This document shows, one piece after another, positions 47,209 to 57,161 of a stretch of 64,000 nt of DNA. The notes under the pieces are model-generated. The model worked only from the letters and a program-made list of their open reading frames with translations. It searched no databases and had not been told where the DNA came from. This DNA is from Gammaproteobacteria bacterium (lineage in GTDB: Bacteria > Pseudomonadota > Gammaproteobacteria > Nevskiales > Nevskiaceae), in NCBI GenBank assembly GCA_022599775.1, contig JAHZLQ010000014.1, positions 30,478 to 94,477 of the forward strand, given 5' to 3'. The position numbers and the translations under genes are program-made. The stretch's first letter is position 1. Each line of letters begins with the position of its first letter.

Positions 47209-48840
47209 ATGACCGTCCGCGAAATCGCCACCCGCCCCTACGACGACCAGAAGCCCGGCACCGCCGGCCTGCGCAAAAGCGTCGCCGTATTCCAGCAGCC
47301 GCACTACCTCGAAAACTTCCTGCAGTCGATTTTCGACAACATGCCGCAGTGGAGTGCCGGCACCGTGGTGATCGGCGGAGACGGGCGCTACTTCAACCGC
47401 GAAGCGATACAGACCGCCATCGCCATGGCGGCGGCCAACGGGGTCGCTCATGTCATCGTCGGCCAGCGCGGCCACCTGTCCACTCCTGCGGCCTCGCACC
47501 TGATCGCCAAGCGCAAGGCCGACGGCGGCCTATTGCTGACGGCCTCGCACAATCCCGCTGGACCCGATGGTGACTTCGGTCTCAAGTTCAGCATGGCCGG
47601 CGGCGGACAAGCGCCAGAGGCCCTCACCGACAAGGTTTACGCCTACAGCCGCGAAATCGGCCACTACCGGATCCTCGAAGCCGGACCGGTCAATCTCGAC
47701 CAACTCGGCCAACAAAGCTTCGGTGGACTGAGTGTCGAAGTGGTCGACCCCGTCGATGACTACGCCGAGCTGATGCAGAGCCTGTTCGATTTCGATCGGA
47801 TTCGTGCCTGGCTCGCCGATGGACATTCGGTGTGCTTCGACGGCATGCATGCGATCACCGGCCCCTACGCGCAGCGGATACTGGTTGACATGCTCGGCGC
47901 CAGGGCCGACAGCGTGATCAACGGCACCCCCCTTGAGGACTTCGGTGGCGGCCATCCCGACCCCAACTTGATCTACGCCAAGCCTCTGGTGGATTTGATG
48001 ATGTCCGCCGACGCGCCGGACCTCGCCGCCGCCAGCGACGGTGACGGCGACCGCAACATGATTCTCGGACGCGGCCTGTTCATCTCGCCGGGCGACTCGC
48101 TCGCCATGCTGGCGGCGCATCTCGACAAACTGCCGGGCTACCGCCAGGGGCTTGCCGGGGTGGCGCGTTCGATGCCGACCTGCCGCGCGGTCGACCTAGT
48201 GGCTGCGGCCAAAGGCATCGAGGCGCACGAAACGCCGACCGGCTGGAAATTCTTCTGCAACCTGCTGGACGCCGGTCGCGTCACGATCTGCGGTGAGGAG
48301 AGCTTCGGCACCTCGTCGATGCACGTCCGCGAAAAGGACGGTGTCTGGGCGGCCCTGGCCTGGCTCAATGTGCTGGCCGAAACCGGGCAGTCCGTCGCAG
48401 AAATCGCCGAGGCGCACTGGGCGCGCTACGGTCGTCACTACTTCGCCCGCCACGATTACGAAGGACTCGACAGCGACGCCGCCAAGCGCCTGATCGCCGC
48501 CGTGCAGTCTGCACTACCGGAGCTGGTCGGCCAGAGCTTTGGCAACTGGACAGTCAGCCTGGCGGACTCATTCGCCTATACCGATCCGATCGATGGCAGC
48601 AGCGCCAGCAACCAGGGCTTGCGCATTGTCTTCGGCAACGCAGCGCGCATCGTCCTGCGCCTGTCCGGCACCGGCACTTCGGGCGCCACGCTACGGCTGT
48701 ATCTGGAACGCTATGAGAAAGACACCGACAAGCTGGCCTGGGACGTCGGCGAGGCGCTCGCCCCGCTGGCCGCGATCGCCGAACAGATCGGCTCGATTCG
48801 CAGCCGTACCGGGCGCGACGCGCCAGACGTCGTGACCTGA
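47209..48840 (+). CDS. pgm: Phosphoglucomutase (alpha-D-glucose-phosphate specific)
   Basis: 543 aa. Interconverts glucose-1-phosphate and glucose-6-phosphate. Seen: catalytic serine S113 in T-A-S-H-N-P (followed by A-G rather than the usual G-G), the metal loop D-G-D-G-D-R-N, the sugar loop G-E-E-S-F-G-T-S-S, and C-terminal R-L-S-G-T-G-T-S phosphate-binding loop. The ATG at 47209 gives M-T-V-R-E-I-A-T, the usual N-terminus; the frame extends upstream to 47146 without support. TATAAGG at ~47161-47167 could be a -10 element. Confidence 0.95.
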   Translation: MTVREIATRPYDDQKPGTAGLRKSVAVFQQPHYLENFLQSIFDNMPQWSAGTVVIGGDGRYFNREAIQTAIAMAAANGVAHVIVGQRGHLSTPAASHLIAKRKADGGLLLTASHNPAGPDGDFGLKFSMAGGGQAPEALTDKVYAYSREIGHYRILEAGPVNLDQLGQQSFGGLSVEVVDPVDDYAELMQSLFDFDRIRAWLADGHSVCFDGMHAITGPYAQRILVDMLGARADSVINGTPLEDFGGGHPDPNLIYAKPLVDLMMSADAPDLAAASDGDGDRNMILGRGLFISPGDSLAMLAAHLDKLPGYRQGLAGVARSMPTCRAVDLVAAAKGIEAHETPTGWKFFCNLLDAGRVTICGEESFGTSSMHVREKDGVWAALAWLNVLAETGQSVAEIAEAHWARYGRHYFARHDYEGLDSDAAKRLIAAVQSALPELVGQSFGNWTVSLADSFAYTDPIDGSSASNQGLRIVFGNAARIVLRLSGTGTSGATLRLYLERYEKDTDKLAWDVGEALAPLAAIAEQIGSIRSRTGRDAPDVVT

Positions 48841-48873
48841 TCCGCCGCCGCTTCGCGCTTCGCTAAGGCTCCC

Positions 48874-49533
48874 TTACGGGAGCTCGAAGCGCGACGTTGC
48901 CGGCGCGGTGGTGTCGGCGGCCTGCAGCGCAAAGGCCTGCCCGTAACGCAGCACGCCGCGATCGCGTTCGGACAGCGCGTTGTAGAGCAATAGATAGCCG
49001 GACGGCATCGGTTCGTGAAATACCTGGCTTTGCAGTGCGAGCGTGCGTTGAATCGCGTCACGCAGGTCGACGGCCGCCTTGCCGCCGTCCAGCACCAGTT
49101 CGATACGACGAATTTCCTCATCAATCTTTACGCGCGCGATCCAGATCTCGCCGCGCACGCCGGCCACGGTCTCCACGGCGTCCGTCTTGTCCAGGGATAC
49201 CAGGGCATCGAACAGCGGCGCGAATGACAAGGCCGCCAACCCCTGCGCTCCGAAGGACTGAACCGCCAGGGCCATGTCGACCGCCATCGGCCACGGCGAA
49301 GTCAGCACCTGATACATCCGGTTGCCGCGGATCAGCACGTAGCCGTAGCGGCTGACAAGCTGATCCTGGCCGCTCCAGCGCATCAGCTCGCCGCGCACCT
49401 CGACAGTGGCGGTCTGCACGCCGTAGGACGTACCGGTGTTGATGTCCAGACTGTAGCGGCCATCCGCCCACGCCAAGCCGGGCAGCAGCAGCGACAGGGC
49501 CAGCAGGCAGCGTGTGTAACAAGCCAAGCTCAT
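48874..49533 (-). CDS. Hypothetical exported protein
   Basis: 219 aa. A signal peptide (~1-23, ends L-A-W-A) precedes a mixed alpha/beta domain with no motif I recognise. Contains G-V-Q-T-A-T-V-E-V-R-G-E-L and F-A-P-L-F-D-A-L-V-S-L-D. Probably periplasmic. It lies 79 bases after the PhoD-type phosphatase gene on the same strand and may be co-transcribed with it. Confidence 0.7.
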   Translation of the reverse strand: MSLACYTRCLLALSLLLPGLAWADGRYSLDINTGTSYGVQTATVEVRGELMRWSGQDQLVSRYGYVLIRGNRMYQVLTSPWPMAVDMALAVQSFGAQGLAALSFAPLFDALVSLDKTDAVETVAGVRGEIWIARVKIDEEIRRIELVLDGGKAAVDLRDAIQRTLALQSQVFHEPMPSGYLLLYNALSERDRGVLRYGQAFALQAADTTAPATSRFELP

Positions 49534-49612
49534 GCTCGGGGTCCCCGGCCGATCGAAGCGGGCATGCTACTTCAGCCGGCTGAATCCCAGCGTTGCCGCC
49601 CGGACGAAGGCT

Positions 49613-51313
49613 CTACGGCGCCAGAGCAGCGGCGCTGTCGCGAGGCTCCGTCGCCGACTCGGATTCGACGAGATGTCGGCTGCCCGATGCGACGGCGTAG
49701 GCCGCGCCCAGGAATTCGGCTTCGCTGGGTTCCAGAACGGTATCGACGTACCACCACTCGCCCTGCACCCGCTCCTGCGTGATGTCGAGCAGCAGATAGC
49801 CTTTCTGCGCCAGATCGACGTATTTCATGTGCGGGTTCAGAAGCTTGAGCAGAGGCACCAGACTCTGGGCCGCCTCCAGTCCCGGCGAGGTCACCGAGGT
49901 ACAGACGAATTCGGTGCCCAGCGACCCGTTTCCGTTCAGTGGGTTGTAGACCAGCGGATTCGCCGGGTCGGGCGTCAGGTCCATGCCCCAGGAAGTGTGG
50001 ATGTCTCCGGTCAGCACCACCACATTGTCGAGCGCCAGCGCCTCGATCATGTCGAACACGCGTGCGCGTTCGGCGCGATAGCCATCCCATTGATCGGTGT
50101 TGATGATCAGACCGCCGGTACTGACGATCGGCAGGGAACTCAGCAAGTCTTCAAGTACCGGAATCGGCAGGCCGGTCAGTACCGACAGTTCCGGAAGGCT
50201 GGGAATACGCAACTGTCCGAACATCACCTGCTGGCCGAGAATCTTCCAGGCAACGCCGCTGTCCGCGAGGGCTGAATTAAGGAAGCCGCGCTGCTCGGAG
50301 CCGAGCAGTTCGCGCGCCTCGTCGTTGATACTCGATGCATCGAGCAGACCCGCCTGCTCGTCGCGCGCAATCAAACGCGTGTCGAGCATCACGAAATCGG
50401 CCAGGTCGCCATAGCGGAAGCTGCGATAAATGCGTTCGGGCCGGCCGGCTTCCACCTCGCGGATCGGCAGCCATTCGTAGTACGCCTGGATACCCCAGGC
50501 CTTGCGCTGGGCCCAGACGCCCTCGTCGCCCTCGGTGTGATTGCTCGCGCCGTCCCGCCAGGAATTGTCGGCCGTTTCGTGGTCGTCCCAGACGGTGATG
50601 AATGGATGCTGGCGGTGCACTTCCTGAAGGTCCGCGTCCAGCTTGTAGTAGCCATGACGGGTCCGGTAGTCCTCCAACGTGAGGATTTCTGCGGCCGGCT
50701 GATATTCGCGAACCTCACCGTACTGAGCGGTGCCGTATTCGTAGATGTAGTCGCCCAGATGCAGCACCACGTCGATGTCGCTGCGATCCGCGAGACGTCG
50801 GTAAGCATTGAAATAGCCGTGCGCATAGCTGGCGCAGGACACTACGCCCACGCGCAGCCGGTCCAGGCTGCCACTCGGCGCGGTCCGGGTGCGCCCCACC
50901 GGAGAATCCCAGCCTTCGGCCGAAAAGCGGTAGTAGTAGCTGGTGCCAGCGTCGAGACCGGCCGCGTCAACCTTGATCGTGTAATCCCGATCCGGATGGG
51001 CCTGCGCCTCGCCTTCGAGCACCCGCTCCTCCAGTTCCGCGTCTCGAGCCACCACATAACGCACCGCAACCGCCCCGCTGGCGGCGCTGCTGATGCGCGT
51101 CCACAGAATGACGCGATCGCTCAGGGGATCGCCGCTGGCGACGCCGTGCTTGAAGGGGTTTTCCCCCTGTTCTCCGCTGCGGCCACCGGCTTGTGGACTG
51201 TTGCCGCAGGCGCTGAGCGTGCCGCCGCCCACCACGGCGGACGCCAGGCCCATGCGCTTCAGAAAATGACGGCGTGACAGCGCCGCACGCTTGTTACGTG
51301 ACCGACCGGCCAT
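49613..51313 (-). CDS. phoD: Alkaline phosphatase D family protein (Tat-exported)
   Basis: 566 aa. Twin-arginine signal S-R-R-H-F-L-K (13-19) and then a T-L-S-A-C stretch (32-36) that could be a lipobox. The catalytic domain has the PhoD pattern: F-K-H-G-V-A-S-G-D-P, H-L-G-D-Y-I-Y-E-Y-G, W-D-D-H-E-T-A-D-N-S-W, and L-T-G-D-I-H-T-S-W-G near the C-terminus. Family members hydrolyse phosphomono- and diesters with Ca2+/Fe3+. The start at 51313 is chosen from the Tat motif; the frame continues to 51547 without support. Confidence 0.92.
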   Translation of the reverse strand: MAGRSRNKRAALSRRHFLKRMGLASAVVGGGTLSACGNSPQAGGRSGEQGENPFKHGVASGDPLSDRVILWTRISSAASGAVAVRYVVARDAELEERVLEGEAQAHPDRDYTIKVDAAGLDAGTSYYYRFSAEGWDSPVGRTRTAPSGSLDRLRVGVVSCASYAHGYFNAYRRLADRSDIDVVLHLGDYIYEYGTAQYGEVREYQPAAEILTLEDYRTRHGYYKLDADLQEVHRQHPFITVWDDHETADNSWRDGASNHTEGDEGVWAQRKAWGIQAYYEWLPIREVEAGRPERIYRSFRYGDLADFVMLDTRLIARDEQAGLLDASSINDEARELLGSEQRGFLNSALADSGVAWKILGQQVMFGQLRIPSLPELSVLTGLPIPVLEDLLSSLPIVSTGGLIINTDQWDGYRAERARVFDMIEALALDNVVVLTGDIHTSWGMDLTPDPANPLVYNPLNGNGSLGTEFVCTSVTSPGLEAAQSLVPLLKLLNPHMKYVDLAQKGYLLLDITQERVQGEWWYVDTVLEPSEAEFLGAAYAVASGSRHLVESESATEPRDSAAALAP

Positions 51314-51392
51314 GAATGCCCCCGAAAGTGTTGTTATCGGGTCAGCATATGACGGTTTGTTGACACCGCCGTGACACGAGCGGAGCGCCGAA

Positions 51393-52217
51393 TCAGAACG
51401 ATTGCTTGCGAATGCCCTTTTCCTGCATCGCCAGCGTCGCGATCTCCTCGATCGACATCGTGGTGCTGTTGACGTAGGGAATGCCGAGCCTGCGATACAT
51501 CGCTTCGGCCTGACGCAGTTCGAAGCTGCACTGGCGCAGCGAGGCATACTCGCTGCCGGGGCGTCGTTCGCTGCGAATCTGATGCAGGCGATCCGGGTCG
51601 ACGATCAGTCCAAACAGCTTTTCGCTCAGCGGCACGATCGTGCGCGGCAGTTTCTGATCCTCCAAGTCTTCCTCAATCAAAGGAAAATTGGCGGCAAAAA
51701 TGCCATGCTGCATCGCCAGATACAGCGTCGTCGGCGTCTTGCCGCAGCGCGAGGGTGCGATCAGGATGATGTCGGCGCTGGCGAGGCCGCGAGAGGACTG
51801 CCCGTCATCGTGTTCGAGCGCAAAATTCATGGCGTCGATACGCGCGTAATAGCGCTTGGTATCAGCCACGCCATGCGCACGGCCCGCCGTATTGGTCGCG
51901 TGCAGATTGAGCTCGAGTTCGAGCACCGGGATGAAGGTATCGAACAAATCCAGGAACAGACTGTTCGCACCGCGTAAAATGGCGCGGATATCGTCGCTGA
52001 CCGTGGTGCTGACCAGAATGGGTCGCGATCCAGACGTCTCGGCGAGGTGGTTGATATAGTCGACCGTGCTGCGCGCCTTTTCGACCGTATTGATGAACGG
52101 CAGCGTGCTCTTGCGAAAATCGATGCCGTCGAACTGCGTTAGCAGGCTGTTTCCAAGGGTTTCAGCCGTGATCCCGGTTCGATCGGACACGAAAAATACG
52201 TTGACGTTTATCGACAT
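51393..52217 (-). CDS. ppsR: PEP synthase regulatory protein (bifunctional kinase/phosphorylase)
   Basis: 274 aa, DUF299 family. Uses ADP to phosphorylate and phosphate to dephosphorylate a threonine of PEP synthase. Seen: [13 protein letters not shown], the P-loop-like [15 protein letters not shown] and [15 protein letters not shown]. Divergent from ppsA with a 93-base intergenic region, the classic arrangement. Confidence 0.95.
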   Translation of the reverse strand: MSINVNVFFVSDRTGITAETLGNSLLTQFDGIDFRKSTLPFINTVEKARSTVDYINHLAETSGSRPILVSTTVSDDIRAILRGANSLFLDLFDTFIPVLELELNLHATNTAGRAHGVADTKRYYARIDAMNFALEHDDGQSSRGLASADIILIAPSRCGKTPTTLYLAMQHGIFAANFPLIEEDLEDQKLPRTIVPLSEKLFGLIVDPDRLHQIRSERRPGSEYASLRQCSFELRQAEAMYRRLGIPYVNSTTMSIEEIATLAMQEKGIRKQSF

Positions 52218-52310
52218 GCGCCCAGCGTTCGTTCAGAGAAGTTGTTTTATATATGTCTTTGGGATACGTCTTTGGCCATTTTTGGCCGTTTTCAGCTTGC
52301 GGGGTCTTGA

Positions 52311-54686
<2,376 letters not shown>

Positions 54687-54710
54687 TCGCCGGCGCAGCG
54701 CCGGAAAATC

Positions 54711-54743
54711 CGACGCCCGGGACCGCCAGGGTCCCGGGCGTCG
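54711..54743. terminator. Long GC hairpin, probable terminator
   Basis: A perfect 14-bp stem (54711-54724 with 54730-54743) and 5-base loop, 24 bases after the ppsA stop and 36 bases before the CinA-like stop on the other strand. It has no clear T-tract on either side, so termination efficiency is uncertain; a transcript end-stabilising hairpin is possible. Confidence 0.55.
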
Positions 54744-54779
54744 CTGTGTGTGTCGGTGTCCGAAGCGCGCCTAGAGAAT

Positions 54780-55544
54780 CTACGGCAGCTTGAGATCCTC
54801 CACCTCGATCTGAGCATCCGCCTTCAGTGCGGCACGCAGGCTCATGAAGGCCTCGGCGGCGAAACCGCGCGCACCGCGAACGCCGAACTCGATATGCGGC
54901 CGCATGCCGGGCCCGCCATGTGAGGGCAGGCTGGACAGCTTGATGCCCTCGAAACGCGCCAGGATGTCGTGCATCAGGTCCAGCAGGTCGCTCTCGCCAC
55001 GTACGCCGTAGACACGCAGCCGGAATTCTTCAGGCGGTTCGGCGTTGTGCAACTGCGGCAGGCGTTCGTCCAGTACCCATTCCAGCATGGGCCAGGCCAT
55101 TTCCGGGAACCCCGGTACGAAATAGCAGTGGTCGCAGGAAAAGCCAGCGATGGTGTTGATCGGATTCGGAATCAGCTCCGCCCCTTGCGGGAAGTCGGCC
55201 ATGATCAGCCGGTTTCCCGACGCCTTGCCGCCGCTGCGTTGGTGAATCAGGGCGGCCGCTTCGGGGTGCCGTTCGATCGGCACACCGAAGGCCAGCGCCG
55301 CTGCCTGGCGGGTCACGTCATCGGGGGTGGCACCAATCCCGCCACACGACAGCACGATGTCGCCTTCATCGATTGCCGCGCGCAATGCGTCCGCGATGCG
55401 GGTTTCATCGTCGGCCAGGAAATGCGCGGCAGCCAGGGCAATGCCGCGCTCGTTCAGCAGCTCGATGACTCGCGTCAGATGTCGGTCCTGGCGCTTTCCC
55501 GAGAGGATTTCGTCACCTATGACGAACAATTGAACCTGATTCAC
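54780..55544 (-). CDS. CinA N-terminal / molybdopterin-binding domain protein
   Basis: 254 aa. MoeA/MoaB-like domain of CinA: F-V-I-G-D-E-I-L-S-G-K-R-Q-D-R-H, S-C-G-G-I-G-A-T-P-D-D-V-T, and N-P-x-x-x-x-A-G-F. It lacks the C-terminal nicotinamide-nucleotide amidase domain of full CinA. Full-length stand-alone versions act as ADP-ribose or molybdopterin related enzymes; the exact role is unknown. It converges with ppsA and is divergent from the halogenase-like unit. Confidence 0.87.
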   Translation of the reverse strand: MNQVQLFVIGDEILSGKRQDRHLTRVIELLNERGIALAAAHFLADDETRIADALRAAIDEGDIVLSCGGIGATPDDVTRQAAALAFGVPIERHPEAAALIHQRSGGKASGNRLIMADFPQGAELIPNPINTIAGFSCDHCYFVPGFPEMAWPMLEWVLDERLPQLHNAEPPEEFRLRVYGVRGESDLLDLMHDILARFEGIKLSSLPSHGGPGMRPHIEFGVRGARGFAAEAFMSLRAALKADAQIEVEDLKLP

Positions 55545-55662
55545 GAATCGCTCCTCGGATGCCGGACTCCATTATCGCCCAGCACGAACCGGACGGCGCG
55601 ATCGGCTGGCATCGCTTTTGCTGATTTATTCGCAGGGCTGGGCCACTTGGGGAATTTTAGCC

Positions 55663-55944
55663 ATGTCGCATTCGGGCAATGCTGGCGCTGCAGCAGCGGC
55701 GCTGAATTGGAATGACTTTCCGCTGATCCTGCTTCTGAGCCTGGCTCAGGCCATCGCGGGTGGCTTGGCGCTGTCCATGCTCAGCGGCGGTGTGCTCGGG
55801 TGGCTGTTCTGGGGCGGGTTCTGGACCGGCACGCTGTGGGCCTGGGTTCCACTGGGTCTGGGATTGTTCGCCCTGCTGGTCATCGCCGGACTGCTGCCAG
55901 AGCAGACGCGCGAAGCCTTGCTCGAAATGCCGGGAGCCGACTGA
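55663..55944 (+). CDS. Small membrane protein coupled to halogenase-like gene
   Basis: 93 aa with two hydrophobic helices (~17-40 and ~47-76), the second extremely Trp/Gly-rich (G-W-L-F-W-G-G-F-W-T-G-T-L-W-A-W). A short charged C-terminus follows. The start is ATG 55663, with GGGGA eight bases upstream; an earlier TTG at 55618 is possible. The stop overlaps the next start (TGATG), so the two proteins are probably made together. I do not recognise a family. It might be a membrane anchor or substrate-presenting partner of the downstream enzyme (inference). Confidence 0.65.
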   Translation: MSHSGNAGAAAAALNWNDFPLILLLSLAQAIAGGLALSMLSGGVLGWLFWGGFWTGTLWAWVPLGLGLFALLVIAGLLPEQTREALLEMPGAD

Positions 55945-57137
55945 TGAGTACCGTCACGATCACACCGGACAGCACGGCCGCCACCCCGCCGTCCACACGC
56001 GAACGCCTGCGTTCGATCCGCACCCGCCAGCAAACCCGCATCCGGGGCTGGGTCCGGAGCAGCGAAGTCATGCGTCGCACGGTCGCCTGGCTGCTGATGC
56101 TGCTGGTCGCCGCGCTCCGGCCATTCCCGCTCCTGAAACCGCTGATGCCTCGTGCCTTGCGCCACTCCGTGGAATCCTGGGACGGCGAGATGCTGCGCGT
56201 CTACCTGGGCTCATTCGGGCGCCGCGCCTACATGGATCAACCCTGTCATATGCCGGACCCGCCGAGCTTCGCGCCCCGCATCGAATCCGACCCGCGCTGG
56301 TCATTGAGCGAAGCCGACATCCGTCAGTTCTACGAGCAGGGCTTTCTCGGACCGTTCACCTTGTGCTCGCCCGAGGAAATGGCCGAACTGCGTGAGGTTT
56401 TGTGGAAGGAGATCGAGCAGCCTTCCAAGGCCTACGGCTTCGTCACCGGCCGCGACCGCCACCTCGACTGCCCGACGGTCTGGAAACTGCTGCAGCGGCC
56501 GGAATGGACCGAACGCCTGGCTCAACTGCTGGGCCCCAATCTGCTGCTATGGCGCTCCCAGCTGTTTCTCAAGAACCCCGGCGCCGCCGAGGTGACCTGG
56601 CACCAGGCCAGCACCTACCTGTCCGAGGAAGCCTACAAGGCCACGCTGCATCCGCAGAACCGCGACGAGCTTTTTCAGTTGACGACCTGGGTCGCCTTCG
56701 ACGATGTGGATCTCGAGAACGGTTGCATGCAGTTCCTCAAAGGCACGCACCGAAAGATCCATACGATGAAAATCGGCAGTAACGATGCCGAAGGCTTCGC
56801 GCGCGCACGGGTCAAGCTCGAAGCGGACACCTCCCCGGAGCATGTGGTCTCGATGCCGATGAAGGCCGGGCAGTTCGTGATATTCAGCGAGCGCTGCATC
56901 CACGGTTCACCGCCCAACCGCTCTGCGGACCGGCGTCGCTGGGGCATGGCGTTTCGCGCGATTCTGCCAAGCGTGAAAGTCTACGACGAGGAATTGCTGC
57001 ACCGCGTGTTCTATCTCGAAGAGGAGTTCTCACTCGAGAATTGGGGCGCGGTCGTGCTGCGGGGCGAGGATCCGCTCGGACTCAATCGCCTGGTCGATCC
57101 GTTTCCGGAACTGCGCCGACCCACACCGACCGCCTGA
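55944..57137 (+). CDS. SyrB2-like Fe(II)/2-oxoglutarate halogenase candidate (PhyH superfamily)
   Basis: 397 aa. The PhyH-fold domain spans ~120-385. The iron motif is W-H220-Q-A222, with Ala in place of the Asp of ordinary H-x-D oxygenases; the distal His is H320 and R332 fits the 2-oxoglutarate arginine. H-x-A is how SyrB2-type halogenases open an iron site for chloride. Blocks recalled from SyrB2 recur in order: G-F-x-G-P-F, S-P-E-E-M, D-R-H-L-D, L-G-P-N, N-G-C-x-Q-F, M-K-A-G-Q-F, R-x-G-x-A-x-R, S-L-E-x-x-G-A-V and N-R-L-V. A basic N-terminal extension (~1-120) with one hydrophobic segment (~46-60) suggests membrane association. SyrB2 acts on carrier-bound amino acids; no such genes are near. 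Function predicted, substrate unknown; a loss-of-function variant with another role is the alternative. Confidence 0.8.
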   Translation: MSTVTITPDSTAATPPSTRERLRSIRTRQQTRIRGWVRSSEVMRRTVAWLLMLLVAALRPFPLLKPLMPRALRHSVESWDGEMLRVYLGSFGRRAYMDQPCHMPDPPSFAPRIESDPRWSLSEADIRQFYEQGFLGPFTLCSPEEMAELREVLWKEIEQPSKAYGFVTGRDRHLDCPTVWKLLQRPEWTERLAQLLGPNLLLWRSQLFLKNPGAAEVTWHQASTYLSEEAYKATLHPQNRDELFQLTTWVAFDDVDLENGCMQFLKGTHRKIHTMKIGSNDAEGFARARVKLEADTSPEHVVSMPMKAGQFVIFSERCIHGSPPNRSADRRRWGMAFRAILPSVKVYDEELLHRVFYLEEEFSLENWGAVVLRGEDPLGLNRLVDPFPELRRPTPTA

Positions 57138-57161
57138 GGCATTTCGACATCGAGGCCTGTC

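Noticed and set aside
47209..48840. T-A-S-H-N-P-A-G as a sign of an inactive phosphoglucomutase
   Set aside because: The catalytic Ser and all other loops are intact; the second Gly to Ala change is mild.
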